Positions 1-4,838 of a stretch of 5,252 nucleotides of DNA are shown here, one piece after another. This stretch comes from Phycisphaerae bacterium SM23_33 (GTDB lineage Bacteria; Planctomycetota; Phycisphaerae; SM23-33). Where the stretch lies: the NCBI GenBank assembly GCA_001303665.1, contig LJUF01000279.1, positions 1 to 5,252 of the forward strand. Direction: 5' to 3'. The translations under genes and the position numbers were made by a program. Position 1 is the first letter of the stretch, and the number at the start of each line of letters is the position of its first letter. The notes under the pieces were generated by a model. That model saw only the letters and a program-made list of their open reading frames with translations, ran no database searches and was not told where the DNA came from.

Positions 1-277
1 AGAGCCAGGTGGCCGAGCTGCCGCTGCCGACATAGCCGCCCGCCGAACCGATGCGGAAGGCCTTCAGAAAGACCTCCTGGACCAGGTCCTCGGCCGCGTG
101 CGTATCGCCGATCCGCTGCGTGACGTATCCCATCAGCCGCCGCTTGTACCGGTCCACGAAGGTGTCGAAGCCGCTGAGGTCGCCGCGGGCGACGGCCGCC
201 AGGATCGTGCCGTCATCAGGCCCTTGGCCGTCTTCGTCGGAGGCCGGGCCGCATCGTGCTGACGTTAGTTCTGCCAT
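1..277 (-). CDS. ECF-family RNA polymerase sigma factor, N-terminal part (truncated by window edge)
   Basis: The 92 visible residues run from the ATG at 277 leftwards off the window. After a roughly 22-residue acidic, poorly conserved leader comes sigma-70 region 2: a helix with FDTFVDRYKRRLMGYV (about residues 37-52), then the core-binding signature AAEDLVQEVFLKAF (61-74), and ATWL (89-92), where the Trp fits the promoter-melting segment 2.3/2.4. Region 4, which reads the -35 element, lies outside the window. The start is well fixed: an in-frame TGA lies four codons upstream, no other start codon lies between, and GGGAG sits just before the ATG, although the spacing is short. Proteins of this family direct RNA polymerase to a small regulon, often under control of a membrane anti-sigma factor; none is visible here. 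The assignment to sigma-70 region 2 is firm. The ECF subgroup and regulon are unknown. Confidence 0.9.
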   Translation of the reverse strand, partial: MAELTSARCGPASDEDGQGPDDGTILAAVARGDLSGFDTFVDRYKRRLMGYVTQRIGDTHAAEDLVQEVFLKAFRIGSAGGYVGSGSSATWL

Positions 278-295
278 GCTCCCGTCATTTCACGG

Positions 296-327
296 TTTTG
301 AGAGCGGGCCTTCCCCCGCCCAGTTCA
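296..327 (-). promoter_or_regulatory. Candidate ECF-type promoter of the sigma factor gene
   Basis: Read on the minus strand, TGAACT (322-327) is followed after 18 bases by TCTCAAAA (296-303). This resembles the GAACT / TC(A/T)-rich pattern of extracytoplasmic-function sigma promoters. A transcript starting about 7 bases past the -10 would have a short leader holding the GGGAG before the ATG at 277. A GCGGG/CCCGC inverted repeat lies inside the spacer and could act as an operator. A competing weak sigma-70 reading is TTGACG (345-350) with a poor -10. This is inference from pattern only. Confidence 0.35.
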
Positions 328-366
328 CGGCACAGGGGGGTATACGTCAAGCCCGGCGGAATGGAT

Positions 367-1113
367 TCACGCGACGGGAGAAAAGCCGCTGCCATCAGCC
401 CCCGGCCGCCTCCGCCGTCCAGCGGCTCCTTTCCGGCTGCGGTCCCCAACGACCCGGCTCACCTGCCGCCAGGAGGGGCGGCCGGGCGCAGCGCCCTGCC
501 GGGCGGGGCCCGTGGGTGCGTCCGGCCTCACCGCGGTGAGCAGGTATGCCCACAGGCCCACGCGTCGGGCCTCCAGGCAGCGAAAGCCGGCGCGTTCCAG
601 CAGCTTCGCGGCAGCCCGCCTCGAGTAGAAGTGGTAATCGCCCGCATGCGGGGCCAGAAGGAGAACCAGGTTCAGCACCTGCCTCAGAGGGGGGAACAGC
701 TCGGGGTCCATCACCAGCAGCCGACCTCCCGGTCGGAGTACGCGGTGGATCTCCCGCAGTGCGTCGTCCGGCCGGTAGAAGTGATGAAGCACGCCCGTGA
801 GGGTCACCACGTCAAAGGAGTGTTCCGGCCAGGGGATCGAATCCTCGGCGTCCGCGGCGCGGAGCTCCGGCGCCACGAGCCGCGGGGCGAGCTTTTCGGC
901 GGCCACGCCCAGGATGTTCGGGGCCAGGTCCACCCCGCACAGGCGGGTGGCTCCCGCGTCGGCCAGCTTGGCCAGCAGGCGCCCGGTGGCGCAGCCCACG
1001 TCGAGGATGGCGTCGGACCGGATGCCGGGCCCCAGCGCCGCGATGACGGCCCGGTCCCAGAGGGGCACCTGGCAGAAGCCTATCCAGAACCACGAGTCGT
1101 ACCGCCGCGGCAT
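367..1113 (-). CDS. Class I SAM-dependent methyltransferase (Methyltransf_11 type), start uncertain
   Basis: Numbered from the ATG at 1113 (248 residues), the Rossmann fold shows motif I ILDVGCATGR (36-45), an acidic ribose-binding Asp in VDLAPN (61-66), motif II SFDVVTLTGVLHH (99-111) and VLRPGGRLLVMDPE (125-138). An LLERAGF helix of the usual C-terminal type lies near 171-177. The protein would transfer a methyl group from S-adenosylmethionine to an unknown acceptor in the cytoplasm. Beyond residue 198 there is a basic Arg/Gly/Pro/Ala-rich tail of about 50 residues unlike the rest of the fold. The start is unresolved. The ATG at 1113 has no ribosome binding site. In-frame codons upstream to about 1165 (FRKHDRYKASSYRAYNF) keep a strong coding bias, so the real protein probably begins earlier. 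The next standard starts are GTG 1272, ATG 1293 and ATG 1329; the last overlaps the upstream gene's stop. The family is sure, the substrate unknown. Confidence 0.85.
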   Translation of the reverse strand: MPRRYDSWFWIGFCQVPLWDRAVIAALGPGIRSDAILDVGCATGRLLAKLADAGATRLCGVDLAPNILGVAAEKLAPRLVAPELRAADAEDSIPWPEHSFDVVTLTGVLHHFYRPDDALREIHRVLRPGGRLLVMDPELFPPLRQVLNLVLLLAPHAGDYHFYSRRAAAKLLERAGFRCLEARRVGLWAYLLTAVRPDAPTGPARQGAAPGRPSWRQVSRVVGDRSRKGAAGRRRRPGADGSGFSPVA

Positions 1114-1262
1114 CTTGAAGTTGTAGGCGCGATAGCTGCTGGCCTTGTAGCGATCGTGCTTGCGGAATGCAGGGGCTTGCTTGGCCGTGTGTCTGCTCCC
1201 GGTCCAGTTGCCTGGGCGTAACCACCCGATTCCGTATGAGGCCCTCGACGCCGCCGCCGGGC

Positions 1263-1271
1263 AGTATAGCA
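1263..1271 (-). promoter_or_regulatory. Extended -10 promoter candidate for the methyltransferase
   Basis: On the minus strand TGC-TATACT matches an extended -10 element (TGnTATAAT) with one mismatch, in otherwise very GC-rich DNA. No -35 hexamer is visible, which extended -10 promoters tolerate. A start near 1256 would put all standard in-frame upstream start codons (1272, 1293, 1329) outside the transcript and leave only the ATG at 1113, so this promoter and an upstream start exclude each other. Confidence 0.35.
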
Positions 1272-1276
1272 CACCT

Positions 1277-1291
1277 GCCGCCGGAGGCGGC
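1277..1291. repeat. Perfect 6-bp inverted repeat (small hairpin)
   Basis: GCCGCC and GGCGGC flank a three-base GGA spacer, 21 bases beyond the minus-strand stop of the decarboxylase-family gene and just upstream of the methyltransferase promoter candidate. No T-run follows on either strand, so it is not a classical intrinsic terminator. It could still mark the boundary between the two transcription units. Confidence 0.4.
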
Positions 1292-1312
1292 ATCGCCCCG
1301 ACGCCGCGACGG

Positions 1313-1609
1313 CTACTTGCGAAAGGCATGCGTCCCGGTCACCAGGCCGGGCATGCCCGCGCAGACAAAGGCCATCCGCACCGTCTCGGCGATCTCCTGC
1401 TCGGTCGCCCCCTGCCCGCGAGCCCGCTCGGCGATCGCCTTCACCCCGTCGCCGTGTCCGAGGATGGCGTCGCCCAGCATGCTCATCAGCGTCTTGACCT
1501 TGGCCGGAAGGGCGCCGTCCCTGCCGGCGAACTCCTGGACAGAGTTCATCTGGCTCAACAACTCGGGATCGCCCTTCTCCAGCGCCTCGACGAAAAACGG
1601 TTTGGGCAT
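1313..1609 (-). CDS. Carboxymuconolactone decarboxylase (CMD/AhpD-like) family protein lacking CxxC
   Basis: This 98-residue all-helical protein matches the CMD family in size and pattern. It has an N-terminal helix (EALEKGDPELLSQMNSVQEF), then DGALPAKVKTLMSMLGDAILGHGDG (31-55), a helix followed by GATEQEIAETVRMAFVCAGMPGLV (67-90) and a THAF end. The start is the ATG at 1609: AAAGGAG (1617-1623) lies 7 bases before it, and the in-frame extension to 1720 has no comparable signal. AhpD-type members carry a redox CxxC with a downstream His in the second helix. Here the corresponding stretch (about A48 to G55) has no cysteine, and the only Cys is C83. A thiol peroxidase role through CxxC is therefore unlikely, and the true activity of such short members is not established. 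The gene lies upstream of the methyltransferase on the same strand and diverges from the 1856-2785 lipoprotein gene. Confidence 0.88.
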   Translation of the reverse strand: MPKPFFVEALEKGDPELLSQMNSVQEFAGRDGALPAKVKTLMSMLGDAILGHGDGVKAIAERARGQGATEQEIAETVRMAFVCAGMPGLVTGTHAFRK

Positions 1610-1855
1610 TCTGCTTCTCCTTTCGACAACGGGGCTCATTGGTCCTTTCGGCGAAAGCCGCAAGGCCGCCTCCGGCGCCTGGCAGGATTTCGCCAAATAA
1701 TTCGCGGCCGGGTCGAACAAGGGGGCATTTTACGCGTCCATACATTCGGATATCATGCGTTTTTGAATCCGGGGCAGGGCGGTCCGGGGCCTCGAATGGG
1801 GTGTGATGGCACCGGGTGGGACCCAGCCGGAAACTCCAGGCCAGGAGTGCCGATC
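1610..1855. other. Divergent intergenic region with AT-rich core
   Basis: This 246-base stretch separates the minus-strand CMD-family gene from the plus-strand lipoprotein gene. I see no credible protein in it. It contains an AT-richer core at about 1690-1770, unusual for this window. Both ribosome binding sites sit at its ends. Around 1645-1660 two overlapping small stems exclude each other: CTTTC/GAAAG, and CGGC-GAAA-GCCG, the latter with a GNRA-type loop when read as plus-strand RNA. The only convincing promoter is on the plus strand (1729-1756). For the minus strand I see only weak candidates, such as TAAAAT (1727-1732 reversed) without a -35. Confidence 0.6.
1729..1756 (+). promoter_or_regulatory. 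Sigma-70-like promoter candidate for the 309-residue lipoprotein
   Basis: TTTACG (4 of 6 to TTGACA) and TATCAT (5 of 6 to TATAAT) are separated by 16 bases within the AT-richer core of the divergent region. Transcription would start near 1763 and give a leader of about 93 bases before the ATG at 1856. Confidence 0.45.
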
Positions 1856-2785
1856 ATGTTTGCACCAAAGCCCTTGTGGACGAGTGCCACGCTGGCGGCG
1901 CTGGCGGTCTGCCTTTGCGGCTGCGGTCCGAGCCAGCCGGCCGCTTACCAGGCCGCGCCGTACTACCTGGGGCAGCAGTCCGTGCAGAGCCCTGAGCTCA
2001 TCAGCGCCTATCTGGCGACGGTGGATGACCTGGCCGCGGACGACGAGCCCGCCGCGCGGGAGACCGAGCTGGATTGCTGCCTGGACCTCACCTGCGGCGA
2101 GTCCGTAATGGAGCTGGAGGGCGTGGCCGCCTTCGAGGCCACCGCCGAGCAGCAGCGCCGGTTCGCCCGGGGCCGGTTCGACGACGCCGGCAACCGCCGG
2201 CGGGTTTCCCGCGCCATCCAGGAACTATCCGCGCTGAAGGTCAAGCTGCCGCCCGTCAGTGGATTCCTGGTTCGCCGCTTCGAGGCCGGCGAGCTTCAGG
2301 GCGGCCGCCTGGAGCTGGCGGCGAGGCTGCTGGAGGGGCATGTGAAAGACGCCAGGTTCGCCGCCAGCGCCCACCGCGCCGACTTCCGGGCGGATCAGGA
2401 AAACGAGGTCCGGCGGGCCCTGTTCTGCTACCTGCTGAGGTCTTGCCAAGACCATCCGCGGGCCAAGGTGGTGTTTCTCTCTGAGGGCGACATCCACGGG
2501 CGGGACCCCTGCGATTCGCTGATGAAATGCTTCAAGGGGGCGAAGCTTCCGATACGGACGATATCTCAATGCTCGCCCCTGCCGGCACAGGCGGGGGACA
2601 AGGCAACAGGCGAGCCGGGCATCATCCTGTGGGTGCGGCCGATCAAGTGGGTCGAGACCGACTGCGTCGAAGTCGAGGCCGGGCGCTGGGAGCACGGGCT
2701 CGGCGCTTCGGGGACGCACTGGCGGCTGGTTCACAGGGGCGGCCGGTGGGTGGCCGTGGAGGTGCTGGGCGAGTGGGTCTCGTGA
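1856..2785 (+). CDS. Cysteine-rich lipoprotein of unknown function with a conserved-looking C-terminal domain
   Basis: The ATG at 1856 has AGGAG (1843-1847) 8 bases upstream and begins a signal peptide: K5, a hydrophobic stretch (about 8-20) and a lipobox-like L20-C21-G22 before C23. The product should be lipid-anchored on the envelope. The mature part (about 286 residues) has no transmembrane segment. It includes a low-complexity linker (24-40), a region with CCLDLTC (74-80) and a basic, probably helical stretch (98-130). The C-terminal part (about 180-309) runs through AKVVFLSEGD (203-212), KCFKG, ISQC, IKWV and ASGTHWRLVHRGGRWVAVEV to a terminal WVS. This order of motifs resembles a domain I recall from unnamed bacterial proteins. 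The short ASG...GRW...W end recalls NTF2/SnoaL-like strands, but that is only suggestive. About a dozen cysteines is high for an exported protein. The gene stands alone, convergent with the next lipoprotein gene. No function can be assigned. Confidence 0.85.
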   Translation: MFAPKPLWTSATLAALAVCLCGCGPSQPAAYQAAPYYLGQQSVQSPELISAYLATVDDLAADDEPAARETELDCCLDLTCGESVMELEGVAAFEATAEQQRRFARGRFDDAGNRRRVSRAIQELSALKVKLPPVSGFLVRRFEAGELQGGRLELAARLLEGHVKDARFAASAHRADFRADQENEVRRALFCYLLRSCQDHPRAKVVFLSEGDIHGRDPCDSLMKCFKGAKLPIRTISQCSPLPAQAGDKATGEPGIILWVRPIKWVETDCVEVEAGRWEHGLGASGTHWRLVHRGGRWVAVEVLGEWVS

Positions 2786-2912
2786 GAAGCCCAAGCCCGG
2801 CCTGAAGGAAGAGGGCTAGCGGAGGTTTGCCGACCCTCGCCACTTACTGGGCCGCGCGCCGGGGATAAAGCGGCCTCAGGCAGCCTGGCCAAGTCCGCTC
2901 GGTCCCGGGCGG
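2786..2912. other. Convergent intergenic spacer with an imperfect hairpin
   Basis: This 127-base spacer lies between the 3' ends of two converging lipoprotein genes, so it should contain terminators. The best structure is GGCC-TC-AGG / CCT-GGCC at 2872-2890: a 7-bp stem with a two-base bulge and a three-base loop. No T-run follows on either strand, so a factor-independent terminator is not demonstrated. Nothing else is visible. Confidence 0.35.
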
Positions 2913-3326
2913 CTATTCCACCACCGTGCCGGCGGGGGCTGGAGGCTTGATCTCGCCCTCCTGGGTGCCGCCCACGAGGGAGCCCTCCTTGTCCGTGGGC
3001 CCGGCCAGGCCTTCCTTGGTGTAATGGAACCAGAGCTTGCCCTTGGTGTCCTTGGTGACGGTGAAGGTCTTGAAGCCCACCCCCACCGTGCAGGTGCACA
3101 GGGCCGGCAGGTCTTCCATCTCGATGCGGATGGTGCAGTGAAGCTTGCTGCCGCTGGGCCCCAGCGAGCCGGCCTCCATCGTGCCCGTCTGGGGGGTGCT
3201 CACCCGCACCGGAACCACGCTGTTGGTATGATTGACGAAGGTCAGCTCCAGTTGCTTCTGGCAGCCGGCCGTCATCATCGCGCACAAGGCCACCACCACC
3301 AGGAGCGTTCCGCTTGCCGCTTTCAT
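2913..3326 (-). CDS. Small predicted lipoprotein, probable beta-rich domain, unknown function
   Basis: This 137-residue protein starts at the ATG at 3326, with AAGGAG (3335-3340) 8 bases upstream. The signal peptide is short: K2, a hydrophobic core (LLVVVALCAMM, 8-18) and lipobox T19-A20-G21-C22, so the product is probably lipid-anchored. The mature chain opens with LELTFVNHTNSVVPVRVSTP (26-45) and continues with alternating strand-like segments (KLHCTIRIEM, GVGFKTFTVT, GKLWFHYT). This suggests a small beta-sandwich of about 80 residues. It ends in a Gly/Glu/Pro-rich tail. Three cysteines (C64, C77, C79) remain in the mature domain and could form a disulfide. I recognise no named family. The opening 'functional-looking strand then N-x-T' pattern recalls small envelope proteins of planctomycetes, a weak resemblance. 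It diverges from the aminotransferase gene and may share a control region with it. Confidence 0.82.
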   Translation of the reverse strand: MKAASGTLLVVVALCAMMTAGCQKQLELTFVNHTNSVVPVRVSTPQTGTMEAGSLGPSGSKLHCTIRIEMEDLPALCTCTVGVGFKTFTVTKDTKGKLWFHYTKEGLAGPTDKEGSLVGGTQEGEIKPPAPAGTVVE

Positions 3327-3379
3327 GCCCGCAGCTCCTTATTCGTTGAAACGTAATTCTCCGCCACTCCGGCGGGGCC

Positions 3380-3408
3380 ATTATGGCACGCGGACGGGCC
3401 GCTTGCCA
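3380..3408 (-). promoter_or_regulatory. Promoter candidate for the 137-residue lipoprotein
   Basis: On the minus strand TGGCAA (3403-3408) lies 17 bases before CATAAT (3380-3385), which is also preceded by TGC, making an extended -10. The -35 match is weak (3 of 6 to TTGACA). Transcription from about 3373 would give a leader of roughly 47 bases containing the ribosome binding site and a CCGCC/GGCGG stem (3361-3375). Confidence 0.4.
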
Positions 3409-3468
3409 TCGCCCGGCCGGGAAAAACGCGGAGACCGACGGCGCCGCCTGCGATTGAGAATCATCGGC

Positions 3469-3486
3469 GGGCCGGCCGGCCGGCCC
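3469..3486. repeat. 18-bp perfect palindrome of four tandem GGCC units
   Basis: The sequence GGGCCGGCCGGCCGGCCC equals its own reverse complement and lies between the two divergent promoter candidates. It could be a protein-binding site or a cruciform-prone element. It may also be only a low-complexity product of high G+C content. Confidence 0.6.
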
Positions 3487-3493
3487 TACCGGC

Positions 3494-3522
3494 TGGCAAA
3501 CCGCCGGCGCGGACGTTATCCT
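3494..3522 (+). promoter_or_regulatory. Promoter candidate for the aminotransferase gene
   Basis: TGGCAA (3494-3499) and TATCCT (3517-3522) are separated by 17 bases, matching the arrangement on the opposite strand at 3380-3408. A start near 3529 would leave a very short leader of about 15 bases, beginning just before the GGAG at 3533-3536. The hexamers are weak individually. Confidence 0.3.
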
Positions 3523-3543
3523 CGCCTGCCGCGGAGAAATCCA

Positions 3544-4812
3544 ATGGCGGAGAAGCTCGCCATCCTGGGCGGGGAAAGGGCCGTGCCCGAGGGCGCCGTC
3601 AAGAAATGGCCGCCGATTGACGACGTGGACCGGAAGATGGTGCTGGCCTCGCTGGAAGGCGCCGAACACGCCTTCGGGCCCAACTGCAAGGCCTTCCAGG
3701 AGGAGTTCGCCGCCTGGAACGGCAGCCGCTTCGGCATCACCACCAACTCCGGCACGGCCGCCCTGCACATGTGCGTGGCCGCGTGCGGTTGCGGGGCGGG
3801 CGACGAGGTCATCGTGCCGGCCTACACCTGGAGCTCCTCGGCCACCTGCGTGCTCCACCACAACGCCATCCCCGTCTTTGTGGACATCGACTGGGAGACG
3901 ATGAACATCGACCCGGACGGAATCGAGGCCGCCGTCACCGAACAGACCCGGGCCATCCTGGTGGTGCACCTGCACGGCTTGGCGGTAAACATGGAGAAGG
4001 TGCTGGCGGTGGCCAGGCGGCACGGGCTGAAGGTCATCGAGGACGCCTGCCAGGCCCATGGGGCGACCTTCGGCGGCAGGAAGGTCGGGACCTTCGGCGA
4101 CTGCGCCGCCTTCAGCTTCAATCAGAACAAGTGCCTGTGCTCGGGCGAGGGCGGGATGTTCGTCACCGACGACGAGGCCGTGCACGCGGCCGCGCAGAAG
4201 CTGTGGTCCTTTGGCGAGACGCGATCCCCGTCGCAAGAGCGCGATTATCACGCCTACGCCCTGGGCTGGATGTACCGCAACAACGATCTGACCGCCGCCT
4301 TCGCCCGGGCCGAGCTGACCAAGATGGATGGCTACCTCGCCCGGCAGAAGCAGAACGCCGCCCGGCTGACCGAGTGCCTGGCCGGCGTGCCGGGCCTGAT
4401 CCTGCCGACCGAGCCGCCCGGCCACGGGCACAACTGGTACAACTACACCATCCGCTTCGACATGCAGGCGCTGGGCCACGTCGCGGGGGCCGCCGCCTTC
4501 CGCGACAAGATCGTCAAGGCCATGCAGGCCGAGGGCGTCGAAACCAGCCTCTGGCAAAGGTTCATCCTGCCGGCCATGACCGTCTTCCAGGCCCGCAACG
4601 CCTACGGCAAGGGCTGCCCCTGGCAGTGCCGGCACGCCCGGCCGGTGGAGTACCGCCCGCAGGACTACCCCGTCGCCCAGCGTCACGCCGACTGGCACAC
4701 GGGCATGACCACCCCGCTGCGGGCGCCCAATGGCCCGGAGGTCGCCGGGCTCACGGCACGCGGCATCCGAAAGGTCATGGAAAACCTCGACCAGGTGGAA
4801 CAGTTGGAGTGA
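3544..4812 (+). CDS. DegT/DnrJ/EryC1/StrS-family PLP-dependent aminotransferase
   Basis: This complete 422-residue protein has its start at the ATG at 3544, fixed by GGAG (3533-3536) 7 bases upstream and by the family's typical opening KLAILGGERAVPEG. PLP-site features follow in family order: TNSGTAALHM (67-76, phosphate loop), PAYTWSSSA (92-100, W96 likely stacking on the cofactor), FVDID (112-116), VIEDACQAHGA (164-174, D167 facing the pyridine nitrogen), then FSFNQNKCLCSGEGG (190-204) with K196 as the Schiff-base lysine. No catalytic residue is missing. Family members transaminate keto-sugars, cyclitols or similar ketones, usually with glutamate or glutamine as donor, for amino-sugar, antibiotic or envelope biosynthesis. 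A Cys/His/Trp-rich C-terminal segment (CPWQCRH, 358-364, then DYPVAQRHADWHTGMTTPL) probably shapes the active site. The substrate cannot be read from sequence. No nucleotide-sugar enzymes are adjacent. The M15-like peptidase gene follows after 26 bases, which suggests an operon. Confidence 0.95.
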   Translation: MAEKLAILGGERAVPEGAVKKWPPIDDVDRKMVLASLEGAEHAFGPNCKAFQEEFAAWNGSRFGITTNSGTAALHMCVAACGCGAGDEVIVPAYTWSSSATCVLHHNAIPVFVDIDWETMNIDPDGIEAAVTEQTRAILVVHLHGLAVNMEKVLAVARRHGLKVIEDACQAHGATFGGRKVGTFGDCAAFSFNQNKCLCSGEGGMFVTDDEAVHAAAQKLWSFGETRSPSQERDYHAYALGWMYRNNDLTAAFARAELTKMDGYLARQKQNAARLTECLAGVPGLILPTEPPGHGHNWYNYTIRFDMQALGHVAGAAAFRDKIVKAMQAEGVETSLWQRFILPAMTVFQARNAYGKGCPWQCRHARPVEYRPQDYPVAQRHADWHTGMTTPLRAPNGPEVAGLTARGIRKVMENLDQVEQLE

Positions 4813-4829
4813 GCGGCCGCACGCCGCTC
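4811..4829 (+). other. Intercistronic hairpin between aminotransferase and peptidase genes
   Basis: GAGCGG (4811-4816) and CCGCTC (4824-4829) form a perfect 6-bp stem with a seven-base loop. It overlaps the aminotransferase stop codon and ends just before GGAAGG (4830-4835), the likely ribosome binding site of the next gene. No T-run follows, so termination is unlikely. It could influence translational coupling or mRNA stability. Confidence 0.35.
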
Positions 4830-4838
4830 GGAAGGCCC

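Noticed and set aside
256..1221. Plus-strand open frame antisense to the methyltransferase
   Set aside because: It has no recognisable domain, is rich in Gly, Arg, Pro and His, and its opposite strand carries clear methyltransferase motifs.
1610..1720. N-terminal extension of the CMD-family protein up to 1720
   Set aside because: The extension resembles no part of the family, and the strong AAAGGAG sits correctly before the ATG at 1609.
1160..1855. Upstream in-frame extension of the 309-residue lipoprotein
   Set aside because: It lies antisense to the methyltransferase and CMD-family genes. It would destroy the signal peptide, whereas the ATG at 1856 has a good ribosome binding site.
2872..2890. 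Bidirectional intrinsic terminator between the convergent lipoprotein genes
   Set aside because: The stem is bulged and no T-run follows on either strand, so it is reported only as an imperfect hairpin in the spacer.
3494..3510. Sigma-54 promoter suggested by TGGCA
   Set aside because: The -12 element (TTGC at the fixed short spacing from the -24 GG) is absent on both strands.
2731..4698. Very long minus-strand open frame opposite the aminotransferase
   Set aside because: It is antisense to a complete gene with intact PLP motifs. Its Gly/His/Val-rich sequence is the usual result of reading GC-rich coding DNA backwards, and its end overlaps two other real genes.
3771..4838. Plus-strand frame inside the aminotransferase that continues into the peptidase
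   Set aside because: Up to 4838 it is an Arg/Gly-rich shadow of the aminotransferase. Only the part from the ATG at 4839 looks like protein, and it has its own ribosome binding site.
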